In this document: positions 24,576-32,795 of the stretch, in pieces
Layout of the letters: each line of letters starts with the position of its first letter
How positions within the stretch are numbered: the first letter of the stretch is position 1
Source: Paracnuella aquatica
GTDB lineage: Bacteria; Bacteroidota; Bacteroidia; Chitinophagales; Chitinophagaceae
Length of the DNA stretch: 64,000 bases
Direction of reading: 5' to 3'
Assembly: GCF_003332885.2 (NCBI RefSeq)
Contig: NZ_QOWJ01000001.1
Span: forward strand, 124,001 to 188,000
Made by a program: the position numbers and the translations under genes
Notes under the pieces: generated by a model
Databases searched by the model: none
Told to the model about the DNA's origin: nothing
What the model saw: the letters and a program-made list of their open reading frames with translations, nothing else

Positions 24576-26459
24576 ATGGAACGTCCCAACAATCAACCCA
24601 TACCCGACGCCAGCACCCGGATGCTGACGGACAAATTATCCGACGGGATCATATACACCGATCGCAACTTTGCTATTTTATACCTCAACAAAGCAGCAGA
24701 AAATATTTTTGAAGTAACGTTGGATGAAGTGCAGGGTTGGATGGTGGATGATGTGATTGGCTATGAAGGCATCCAGGGGCAAAGCCGCGAACAGATATTT
24801 GCTTCGCTTCGTGAAACGAACCAGTGGTGCGGCGAAACATCTGTTATGCAAAAAGGCGGCAAACGCCTGCATCTTCGGTTAAACATAACACTGGCCCGCA
24901 ACGAAGCCGGCAAAGCAGATCATATTTTGCTGGTTTGCTCCAACCTTACTGTTACCAACGAAGCGCTGGAGCTGGTTGGTTTTCTCAATAAAAAAAACGC
25001 GGAACTCGAAAGTGCTATCCGTCACCTGAAACAGGAGGAACTGAAGTTTGAAGCATTCATGAAATATGCGCCGGCTTTTACCTGGATCGTGGATGAAGAA
25101 GGCAATCATTTATACGCAAACGACTTTTGGAAAAAGACTTTTGGCATCACCGAGCAGGTCGAAAAGTTCAACTTGTTTGATGTGTTTCCACCCGACATTG
25201 CTGCTGAATATTTAAAAAATAACCAACGGGTTTTGCTGGCCAATACTGCCACCGAAAACCTCGAGCCATATGTGTTGCCATCCGGCGAGCGGCGCCTGTG
25301 CAAAGTGTACAAATTCCCGATCCAGAATGGCAATGGCCAGATTTGGATTGGCGGCATTGCACTGGATATTACCGATCATGTATCGCGGCAGGAGCAGTTG
25401 CAGGAATCGAACGAACGGTTCCGGCAAGTGATTAAAGCTACGTCGGAAGCCATTTGGGACTGGGATGTGGCGGCCGATGAAGTGCACCGGGGCGAAGGAT
25501 TTCGCAACCTGTTTGGCACCGACCTCGGCACAGCGCCTATGGAAATGCGCAATTCGTTTGTGCACCCCGATGACCGTGAACGCATCCGTGAGTCCCTGCA
25601 GGTGGCGCTTGATAGCGATGCCACCACCTGGCAGGAAGAGTACCGTTTTCTTTGCCTCAATGGCAATTATAAAATCTGTTCCGACCGTGCCAGCATTATT
25701 CGCAACCGGAAAGGTCAAGCGATAAGGGTGATTGGCGCCATGCGTGATATTACGGTGCAACGCGAACTGGAATCGGAGTTGCGCCGTAAGGAAAACCATC
25801 GCCGCCAGGCAATTTCAAAAGCCGTAATTGATGCACAGGAAAAAGAGCGATTTGAAATTTCATTTGAGTTGCATGAGCAGATCAGCCAAACGCTGACCAC
25901 ATGCCACCTGCTGCTGCAAGACCTGCATTGCGGCGAAGATCAGGAGCGCCTTGAGTTTTGCCGTACGCTGCTCAACCAAAGCATCAACAACATCCGCAAC
26001 ATTAGCCACCGCATTAACCCCGGCACGCTTGAACTGATTGGGCTGCAGGGGTCGCTGGAAAATTTTATTACCATCATTGGTAAAGATTCGCGGCTGGAGA
26101 TCGACCTGAATACAAGCGGCCTCGACCGCAATGCCAACCTGCCGGTGGAACTGCAGCTGGCGGCTTACCGCGTGGTGCAGGAACAGTTGAACAACATCCG
26201 CAAACATGCCGAAGCCACGTCGGTTTCCATTCATTTGCAAATGGATGGCGGTAAATTTTCTATAGATATAGAAGACAACGGCAAGGGCTTTGAGGCGCAC
26301 CAGCAAACGCATGGCCTGGGGCTGGCTAATATGCAGCACCGCGCCGAAATGCACCAGGGCGAAATGTCGATCCAAAGCGTTATGGGCAAAGGCACGAGGC
26401 TGCGGGTGGAATTTCCGTTTGGGCTGGCTGCACGCAGTCATGATAGTTCGCTTAACTAA
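24576..26459 (+). CDS. PAS sensor histidine kinase, HisKA_3 type (second of two)
   Basis: 627-residue soluble kinase, probably a diverged duplicate of the preceding gene. Three PAS-like domains are visible (about 15-130; 155-265 with FTWIVDEEGNHLYANDFWKKTFG; 280-400, PAS_3 type, ending VIGAMRDITVQREL). The H-box reads FELHEQISQTLTTC: the acceptor His is present, but the Asp that normally follows it (ELHD) is Glu. The ATPase domain is intact (AYRVVQEQLNNIRKHA, DIEDNGKGFEA, GLGLANMQHRA). It is co-transcribed with the first kinase. Heterodimer or cross-phosphorylation is conceivable but is not shown by the sequence. Confidence 0.88.
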   Translation: MERPNNQPIPDASTRMLTDKLSDGIIYTDRNFAILYLNKAAENIFEVTLDEVQGWMVDDVIGYEGIQGQSREQIFASLRETNQWCGETSVMQKGGKRLHLRLNITLARNEAGKADHILLVCSNLTVTNEALELVGFLNKKNAELESAIRHLKQEELKFEAFMKYAPAFTWIVDEEGNHLYANDFWKKTFGITEQVEKFNLFDVFPPDIAAEYLKNNQRVLLANTATENLEPYVLPSGERRLCKVYKFPIQNGNGQIWIGGIALDITDHVSRQEQLQESNERFRQVIKATSEAIWDWDVAADEVHRGEGFRNLFGTDLGTAPMEMRNSFVHPDDRERIRESLQVALDSDATTWQEEYRFLCLNGNYKICSDRASIIRNRKGQAIRVIGAMRDITVQRELESELRRKENHRRQAISKAVIDAQEKERFEISFELHEQISQTLTTCHLLLQDLHCGEDQERLEFCRTLLNQSINNIRNISHRINPGTLELIGLQGSLENFITIIGKDSRLEIDLNTSGLDRNANLPVELQLAAYRVVQEQLNNIRKHAEATSVSIHLQMDGGKFSIDIEDNGKGFEAHQQTHGLGLANMQHRAEMHQGEMSIQSVMGKGTRLRVEFPFGLAARSHDSSLN

Positions 26460-26463
26460 GGGC

Positions 26464-26471
26464 TATATTTG
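26464..26471 (+). promoter_or_regulatory. oxyR -7 promoter box TATATTTG
   Basis: Exact TAnnTTTG match ending eight bases before the oxyR ATG; it lies in the 20-base gap after the second kinase and gives oxyR its own near-leaderless transcript. Confidence 0.55.
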
Positions 26472-26479
26472 CCCCGTTT

Positions 26480-27421
26480 ATGAACCTGCAACAGTTGGAA
26501 TACATTGTAGCCGTTGACCAGCATCGGCACTTTGCACGGGCGGCAGATAGCTGCTACGTTACCCAGGCTACCCTCAGCATGATGATCCGGAAATTGGAAG
26601 ATGAACTCGACGCAGTGATCTTCGACCGGAGCCGCCAACCTGTGGTGCCCACCGATGCCGGCCGCCGCATCATTGAACAGGCAAGGATTGTATTGAAGGA
26701 AGCCGCGCTGCTGCGACAGATCACCACGGAAGCTTCAGGTGAGCTGAGCGGACAGTTGCGCATCGGCATTATTCCCACGCTGGCGCCTTATATTTTGCCT
26801 TATTTTCTTTCTTCTTTTTTACAAAAATACAGTGGCGTACAGGTGCGCATCACCGAACTGAACACTGCCCAGATCACCGAGCAACTGGCGCAGGATAAAC
26901 TGGACGTGGGCATACTGGCCACGCCGCTACCCAATGAAGGGTTGAAGACCGATCCGCTTTTTTACGAACGTTTTTTTGTGTTTACTTCAAAAGAAGAAAA
27001 AACGCTGCGTAAAAAATACGTAGCACCGCAGGACCTGGATACAGCCCGTATTTGGCTGCTACAGGAAGGCCACTGCCTGCGCAGCCAGATGATGAGTTTG
27101 TGCCACCTGAAACGCGACGCAGCCCTGCACAACCTGGAATACGAGGCTGGCTCGATTGAAAGCCTGTTGCAGATTGTAGAAATTAATAAAGGATTGACCA
27201 TCGTGCCTGAACTGGCAACGGTCACCTTCGATGCAGAAAAGAAAAAACAGCTCAAAGCTTTTCGGCCACCCGTTCCCGTTAGGGAAATCAGCTTGGTTAC
27301 CTACCGGCATTTTATTAAGAACCGGTTATTGGCGGCGCTTAAAGCTGAGATCATTGCAGGCGTGATGCCCATATTGGGCAATGCTGCAAAAGATCAAACG
27401 GTGATTGGGATTGAGTCGTAG
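26480..27421 (+). CDS. oxyR: Peroxide-sensing LysR-family regulator OxyR
   Basis: 313-residue LysR-type transcription factor. The N-terminal winged helix-turn-helix (about 3-60) reads MNLQQLEYIVAVDQHRHFARAADSCYVTQATLSMMIRKLE. The regulatory domain keeps the two redox cysteines in EGHCLRSQMMSLC; by direct count they fall at Cys199 and Cys208, the same numbers as in E. coli OxyR, where hydrogen peroxide joins them in a disulfide. It should therefore activate catalase, peroxiredoxin and Dps-type genes under oxidative stress. It follows the kinase pair by 20 bases but has its own promoter box. No peroxide-defence gene is adjacent. Confidence 0.93.
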   Translation: MNLQQLEYIVAVDQHRHFARAADSCYVTQATLSMMIRKLEDELDAVIFDRSRQPVVPTDAGRRIIEQARIVLKEAALLRQITTEASGELSGQLRIGIIPTLAPYILPYFLSSFLQKYSGVQVRITELNTAQITEQLAQDKLDVGILATPLPNEGLKTDPLFYERFFVFTSKEEKTLRKKYVAPQDLDTARIWLLQEGHCLRSQMMSLCHLKRDAALHNLEYEAGSIESLLQIVEINKGLTIVPELATVTFDAEKKKQLKAFRPPVPVREISLVTYRHFIKNRLLAALKAEIIAGVMPILGNAAKDQTVIGIES

Positions 27422-27540
27422 GAGTGGAGGATCAAACTAAAATTTACAAATAGTTTTCTGTAGATGACTTTGTAAACTATTGTTGTTTACGAGCATAATT
27501 TCAAACCGCCTTCAAGGTAGCTTCTTGGAAAACTGGAGCT

Positions 27541-27624
27541 GTCATGCCGAACTTGTTTCGGCATCTCATCGATCTTCAGAGTTTTCCTATCGCGAATGAG
27601 ATGCCGAAACAAGTTCGGCATGAC
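27541..27624. repeat. 84-bp palindrome, perfect 29-bp arms, GTCATGCCGAAC type
   Basis: Perfect inverted repeat: 27541-27569 with 27596-27624, around a 26-base centre. It begins GTCATGCCGAAC and ends GTTCGGCATGAC, and lies between the convergent oxyR and VCBS genes. Widespread in Bacteroidota as far as I know; probably a mobile palindrome or bidirectional terminator. Confidence 0.88.
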
Positions 27625-27667
27625 AAACCCGAAGTTCGAAAGTGCAAACTGATAGCGTAGGTATAAA

Positions 27668-27702
27668 ATATTAAATGCCGAATCATGTTCGGCATTTAAT
27701 AT
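27668..27702. terminator. Perfect 15-bp palindrome with TGCCGAA core
   Basis: ATATTAAATGCCGAA / TTCGGCATTTAATAT with loop TCATG. It shares the TGCCGAA/TTCGGCA core with the palindrome at 27541 and sits 37 bases from the end of the VCBS gene, so it is a likely bidirectional terminator. Confidence 0.75.
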
Positions 27703-27738
27703 CTCAGAAATAATCTTTTGCAGATAAGCTTTACCTCA

Positions 27739-30700
27739 TCACGGTTTTGCCGCTTTTACCCCAAATGCCCGCAATGAATCATTGTTCACCGCAGCCAGCA
27801 CCCATTTGCTGTTTCGGCTATTGATCACAGCCAAGTCTTTCACGTCGCCTTTGATCAGCAAACCAGATCGGGCCGGTTCCACCGCCGTAAAGCTTTTATC
27901 CTTATTGCCCGCCAGGTACAATCCATAGGATGCATCATAGCGGCCGGTCATTACCTCTGTCTGGTATTCGTTGCCGGCCAGCAACAGGTCTTTAATGCCA
28001 TCGCCGTTGATGTCGGTACACACAATCGCATTTACCGGTGCAAACTGTGCTTGTTGGGGCAGTGCCCTTTTTTTAAATTGTCCGCCGCCCATATTTTCAA
28101 AAATCGATGACCTCGTTTCCTTGCACACCAACTTTTGTACCTTGTTTTCTTCCACGCCTTTAAATATATCAGCAGGCGTTGCCTCCACGTAATTGGCGTG
28201 GCGCAAGTATTTTTTTTTGATCATGGGTACCTGTTCGGCAAAGTGCCCACGGCTTACGTTAGGCCGTAGCGTGGTGCTTCCGTCGGCATCCTTGATGTGG
28301 TAAAAGAGCACCGGATCGATGCTGCCGTTGCGGTCGATATCAGCCGCCATCAGTTGCATGGGTTTTCTGGGTTCGGCGTGGTAAATGCAATTGGCACCGA
28401 GGTTGCCCGCAACAACATCCAGATCGCCATCGCCGTCCAGGTCGGTTACCGCCAACGACCGCCACATACCTTCGTTATCCTGCAGGCCCGTTAGGGCAGT
28501 GGCGTCTTTTAATGCGCCTTTTTCATTGCTAAAAAACAGCACGGGCATCCATTCGCCGGCCACTACCAGGTCGAGGGTGCCGTTGCCGTCATAATCGGCC
28601 CAGGCCGCGGCGGTGATCATCCCGGCGTTGCGCAGTTTCGGGCAAACTTTATCAGTCACGTCGGTAAACCTGCCGCCGTTGTTTTGCAAAATATAGCTGT
28701 TCGGCGCTACAGGGAATTGGCCCGATACACGGCCACCAATGAACAGGTCCTGGTCGCCATCGCCATCATAATCACCGGCAACCACAGTGCCCGCAATAGT
28801 TGTTACCGTCGCCGGAATGGCATCCGGCTGCGCTGTAAAATTGCCTTTGCCATCGTTGAAATAAAGGCGTGGCTTGTGAAACGGCGATCCATCGGGGTAC
28901 ATCGTTTCGCCGTTGGTGATGATGAGGTCGAGGTCGGCATCGCCGTCTGCGTCAAAAAGCAGGCAGTCGGCGTCTTCTTCCATTTTAATGCTATCGGTAA
29001 AATCGCGTGCCGAAAAACTGCCGTTGGCTTGCTGAAAAAACAATTGTCCCGAAGCGTTGTATGCTCCGCCAACAAAAAAGTCTTCCAAGCCGTCGCCGTT
29101 GATATCGCCGGTGGTGATGAATGGCCCAAGTCGGGAAAATTTTTGCGGCAGCAAACGCTGCTGGTCAAAATCATTGTGCTGGTTTTCGCGGTGCAGGTAC
29201 CCAATATTCAATGCACTGTTAGCAGATGCAAAAATCGGCGTTGCTGTAGCTGTTCGTTTTTGAAACGGCACTGTTGCGTCGTTTTGATTAAGCGTGTATG
29301 TTGAATCGCCCTGAAGCTGGCGCAGCACCTGCATCCGGTCGTTCGGCCACACCACTACAACCGAATCGATTGTAGTTGCTTTGCCTAAGCCAAATAACAG
29401 GTCATTATCAACCGTAGAAAAATATCCTTTTACCGGGTTCTGCTCCTGCACCTGCATCTGCCCACCCGAATAAACATAAACAGTACTGCCCAGGCCGTGC
29501 AGGTTTTGTTTTGCACCGTTCAATCTTAGTTTAAGAAAATGATTATTCGCCGGTTTATAGTCGTTGGCTTTATTAAGCAAAACAAAGGCCTTGCTGTTGA
29601 TGTTGTTCACCACCAGGTCGAGATCGCCGTCGTTATCCAAATCGGCATAAGCGGCACCGTTCGACATAGACTGTTCACCAATGCCGGCGGTTGATGACAC
29701 ATCCGAAAAAGTATAATCGCCTTTGTTTATAAACAGGTAATTGGGCAGCAGCACATGCTCCAGCGAAGCAAGTTTTTCGCGGATTGCTTTTTGCTTATCC
29801 GCCATCGATGAATTGGATGTATTCAATACTTCGCCACTGAATTCAAGAAAATCACCATTCACAAAATCACGGCCAATGCCGTTGGTGATGTGCATGTCCT
29901 TCCAGCTATCGTTGTTGAAATCCGCTACGAGCACACTCCAACTCCAATCGGTTGCAGCAATGCCGGCCATTTGCCCGATCTCGCTGAAAAAGGGCATTTG
30001 AATTCCATTTACCTGGTGTGTGCCGTTGTTTAGCTGCAGCATATTGCGTACAAACTGTGGATGATAACCCAGGTTCCGCTCTGCTTCGTAGCGGTTATAA
30101 TTCATCAGCGAGTACGAAGTTTTTTTCCGTTCATTGGTTTCGGGGAGCATGTCCAGTGTAGTAATATCCGGGCGGCCGTCGTTGTTGATGTCGGCGGCAT
30201 CCACACCCATGCTGGAGTAGCTGCTGTGTTGCAGCGCTTGTGCTATGCCGTTAGTAAAGGAGCCGTCGCCTTTATTTATCCACAGCACATCGTCCGAAAC
30301 AAAGTCATTAGCCACATATATATCCGGCCAGTTGTCGCCGTTCACGTCGGTTACCACCACGCCCAAGCCCATGCCATCGTCTTTAATGTTGGCAGCAAGC
30401 GTTACATCAGTAAAAACCGGGTGGCCGGCACCGCTAGTATCGCCATCATTACGGTACAGGCGGTCGTTAGCAGCCGAGCGGCCCGTTGTATCTTTCCGGT
30501 ACAGGGTATTTGCATTGGGCCCGTTCAGCATATAGTTGGCGAGGTACATATCCAGATCGCCGTCTTTATCATAATCAAAGAAAGTTGCCTGCGATGAATA
30601 GCTGCTGTCGGCAAGGCCGTAGGCCGCAGCTTGTTCCTTAAACGTTCCATCGGCCTGGTTGATGAATAAAAGATTGGCCGTGCGGTTAATCAAATTGGAG

Positions 30701-31128
30701 CCGTATGAACAAACATAGATATCGTCGTAACCATCGCTGTTGATGTCCACCACACTTACACCGGTTGCCCAGATATTGGTTTGCACACCGGCTTTTTCGG
30801 TCACGTCTTCAAACCGGTTATTGCCCTTGTTGAGGTACATGCGGCTCCTTACCTGGTTGCCGGTAAAATAAATGTCCTTTAGGCCATCGTTGTTAAAATC
30901 GCCAATGCCTACGCCGCCGCCCATGTAGCCAAACTCGTTGATGAACGATTTCGTCGAATCTGTTTCTTCAATAGTATTGGTAAAATGAATACCGGTTTGC
31001 GCTGCATCCAACGAGGTAAACATGGTTTGCTGTTCCTCATTTTCTGAACAGCCGGTAACCAGCATTTGAAAAAAGATGAAAAATGAACACAGCCGGATGG
31101 ATGAAAGGAGTGGAGTAGTGGCGCTCAT
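27739..31128 (-). CDS. VCBS/FG-GAP repeat lipoprotein of SusCD operon
   Basis: 1129-residue surface lipoprotein. The signal peptide ends in a lipobox MLVTGC. Many FG-GAP/VCBS repeats follow with calcium-binding DxNxDG motifs (DFNNDGLKDIYF, DINSDGYDDIYV, DVNGDNWPDIYV, DINGDGLEDFFV), forming an integrin-like beta-propeller; an ASPIC/UnbV-like segment (GLGSTVYVYSGGQMQVQE) lies in the middle. Such proteins often follow SusC-SusD genes in Chitinophagaceae and are thought to bind or present the ligand outside the cell; no enzyme motif is seen. It is the third gene of the minus-strand operon, set apart from susD by 101 bases that contain a strong hairpin. Confidence 0.9.
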   Translation of the reverse strand: MSATTPLLSSIRLCSFFIFFQMLVTGCSENEEQQTMFTSLDAAQTGIHFTNTIEETDSTKSFINEFGYMGGGVGIGDFNNDGLKDIYFTGNQVRSRMYLNKGNNRFEDVTEKAGVQTNIWATGVSVVDINSDGYDDIYVCSYGSNLINRTANLLFINQADGTFKEQAAAYGLADSSYSSQATFFDYDKDGDLDMYLANYMLNGPNANTLYRKDTTGRSAANDRLYRNDGDTSGAGHPVFTDVTLAANIKDDGMGLGVVVTDVNGDNWPDIYVANDFVSDDVLWINKGDGSFTNGIAQALQHSSYSSMGVDAADINNDGRPDITTLDMLPETNERKKTSYSLMNYNRYEAERNLGYHPQFVRNMLQLNNGTHQVNGIQMPFFSEIGQMAGIAATDWSWSVLVADFNNDSWKDMHITNGIGRDFVNGDFLEFSGEVLNTSNSSMADKQKAIREKLASLEHVLLPNYLFINKGDYTFSDVSSTAGIGEQSMSNGAAYADLDNDGDLDLVVNNINSKAFVLLNKANDYKPANNHFLKLRLNGAKQNLHGLGSTVYVYSGGQMQVQEQNPVKGYFSTVDNDLLFGLGKATTIDSVVVVWPNDRMQVLRQLQGDSTYTLNQNDATVPFQKRTATATPIFASANSALNIGYLHRENQHNDFDQQRLLPQKFSRLGPFITTGDINGDGLEDFFVGGAYNASGQLFFQQANGSFSARDFTDSIKMEEDADCLLFDADGDADLDLIITNGETMYPDGSPFHKPRLYFNDGKGNFTAQPDAIPATVTTIAGTVVAGDYDGDGDQDLFIGGRVSGQFPVAPNSYILQNNGGRFTDVTDKVCPKLRNAGMITAAAWADYDGNGTLDLVVAGEWMPVLFFSNEKGALKDATALTGLQDNEGMWRSLAVTDLDGDGDLDVVAGNLGANCIYHAEPRKPMQLMAADIDRNGSIDPVLFYHIKDADGSTTLRPNVSRGHFAEQVPMIKKKYLRHANYVEATPADIFKGVEENKVQKLVCKETRSSIFENMGGGQFKKRALPQQAQFAPVNAIVCTDINGDGIKDLLLAGNEYQTEVMTGRYDASYGLYLAGNKDKSFTAVEPARSGLLIKGDVKDLAVINSRNSKWVLAAVNNDSLRAFGVKAAKP

Positions 31129-31170
31129 AAACTAGGTGTTGCTAAACGGGTAACCGGTAATGTTGTATGC

Positions 31171-31210
31171 TTAAAGAGGCTGTCTTGCAGGTAGCAAGCA
31201 GCCTCTTTAA
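31171..31210 (-). promoter_or_regulatory. Strong hairpin between SusD and VCBS genes
   Basis: Stem of 12 bp (TTAAAGAGGCTG / CAGCCTCTTTAA) continued by 5 bp (CTTGC / GCAAG) around loop AGGTA, with a single bulge. No U-run follows on the minus strand, so it looks more like an mRNA-processing or stabilising hairpin than a terminator. Confidence 0.7.
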
Positions 31211-31229
31211 AATTATGGAATAATGATGC

Positions 31230-32753
31230 TTATCGCAGCAATGGGTTGGCCGCAATTTCCGCAGCCGGAATCGGCAGGAGGTCCTGCTGGCCGGGGCGTG
31301 GATCAGGCATAATCGAAGGATAATATCCTTTTTTGCGCCAGCGCAAAATGTCGATGTTGTTCAGCGACTCAATGGCCAGTTCAACCATTCTTTCACGCAT
31401 AACGGCGCGGATGGCTTGCTCTTTGTTGGCGGCCGTAACCGCTGGCATGTTCACACCCGGACGGCTACGCACCTGGTTGATGTAACCGGCAGCAGCGCCA
31501 AAGTTGCCCAGTTCTGCTTCGCATTCGGCCAGTAGCAGCAGCACATCGGCGTAGCGAATGAGGCGGTGATTGATGCCACCAGGGTGGAACCCGTTGTCAT
31601 CCCAGTCATAAATGGAGTACTTGCGGAAAATTCTTTTCAACCGTACGCCATTGCGGGTGCTTTGGGCTACGTTCAAGTCGGCATCGGTAAGCTGGCGGCC
31701 CGGGCGGGTACCTTCAAATGTAAGGATGCGGTCACCCAGCTCGTAAATGGTGAATTTGTAACGTGGGTCGTTAGCTTCAAACTGGCTCAGGAGCAGGTTC
31801 GAAGGAATCACGTTACCCCAGGTCATACCGTAATCCTGGTTGCGTACAGTGCTCACCGGCTGCGAAATGCCTTCGCCATTATAACCCCAGTTAAAGTTGT
31901 TGTCACCTTTGTCGGTAAACGCCACTTCAAAAATGGATTCGGCGTTGAACTCATGACCATCGGCTACTTTGTTGCTGTTCGAAATTACATCGCCGTCGAA
32001 GTTGTGCAGGAACGGCACCAGCGAGTAGCGGCCTGAGTTCACCACTTTCAGGAATGCTTCTTTAGCGCCGGCATAATCGGCCTGCTGCAATTTGGCCTTG
32101 CCCATGATCGCATTGGCAGTGCCGCTGGTTACACGTCCGGGCTGTGCGGGAACAGCGGGCAGTTTTTGCGCAGCTTCCGTCAGGTCGGTGTAGATCAGGT
32201 TGTAGATATCGGCCACCGGCGATTTTCCCTTGTAATCGCTAGGCGAGTTGATGGGTTCAGTGTAAAGCGGCACTTCACCCCACTGCGATACCAGCTCGAA
32301 ATAAGCCCAGGCACGCAGCAGTTTTGCTTCGCCCACCAGTTGGTCGCGCAGCGTTGTGTTGTCGGTTACGCCGGGTGCTTTCGAAATCACCAGGTTGGCG
32401 CGGTTGATCATTTGGTAGCAACCGTTCCATACGTTGCCCAAAACTGAGTTGGAAGGAGCGCCGTTGGTTTGCTCCAGCAGTTCGGCCCTGGGTGCTTCCA
32501 ACTGCGGGCCGCCCGAGGCTGCCTCAGCGCCGCGCATATCGTGCAGGAAGAAGTATTCGCGGGCTACCATCGAGCCGGAGCGCAGGGTTGAGTAAATGGC
32601 GTTCACGCCGTTCTGCAGTTCAACTGCGTTGGTAAAATAGCTTTCTGTTGTAGGGTTGTTACCGTCAAGCACATCAAGCTTGTCCTCGCAGGCAAGTATG
32701 CCAGTTGCGAGGATCAGGCCTGTTGCCAAAATTTTATTGATCGATCGTTTCAT
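31230..32753 (-). CDS. RagB/SusD family nutrient-uptake lipoprotein
   Basis: 507-residue SusD-like outer-membrane lipoprotein that caps the SusC channel and captures its ligand. Signal peptide with lipobox TGILAC; SusD N-terminal TPR-like region (TTESYFTNAVELQNGVNAIYSTLR; GEAKLLRAWAYFELVSQWGEVPL), and the typical C-terminal block (RLIRYADVLLLLAECEAELG..AAGYINQVRSRPGV...MRERMVELAIES..NIDILRW). The RAWAYFELV and RYADVLLL motifs are diagnostic. It follows susC by 42 bases. No glycosidase, sulfatase or peptidase is in the operon, so the ligand cannot be predicted. Confidence 0.96.
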   Translation of the reverse strand: MKRSINKILATGLILATGILACEDKLDVLDGNNPTTESYFTNAVELQNGVNAIYSTLRSGSMVAREYFFLHDMRGAEAASGGPQLEAPRAELLEQTNGAPSNSVLGNVWNGCYQMINRANLVISKAPGVTDNTTLRDQLVGEAKLLRAWAYFELVSQWGEVPLYTEPINSPSDYKGKSPVADIYNLIYTDLTEAAQKLPAVPAQPGRVTSGTANAIMGKAKLQQADYAGAKEAFLKVVNSGRYSLVPFLHNFDGDVISNSNKVADGHEFNAESIFEVAFTDKGDNNFNWGYNGEGISQPVSTVRNQDYGMTWGNVIPSNLLLSQFEANDPRYKFTIYELGDRILTFEGTRPGRQLTDADLNVAQSTRNGVRLKRIFRKYSIYDWDDNGFHPGGINHRLIRYADVLLLLAECEAELGNFGAAAGYINQVRSRPGVNMPAVTAANKEQAIRAVMRERMVELAIESLNNIDILRWRKKGYYPSIMPDPRPGQQDLLPIPAAEIAANPLLR

Positions 32754-32795
32754 AAAAAATCATTTGTTGTTCAACCAGTGTTGAAATTTATTGCC

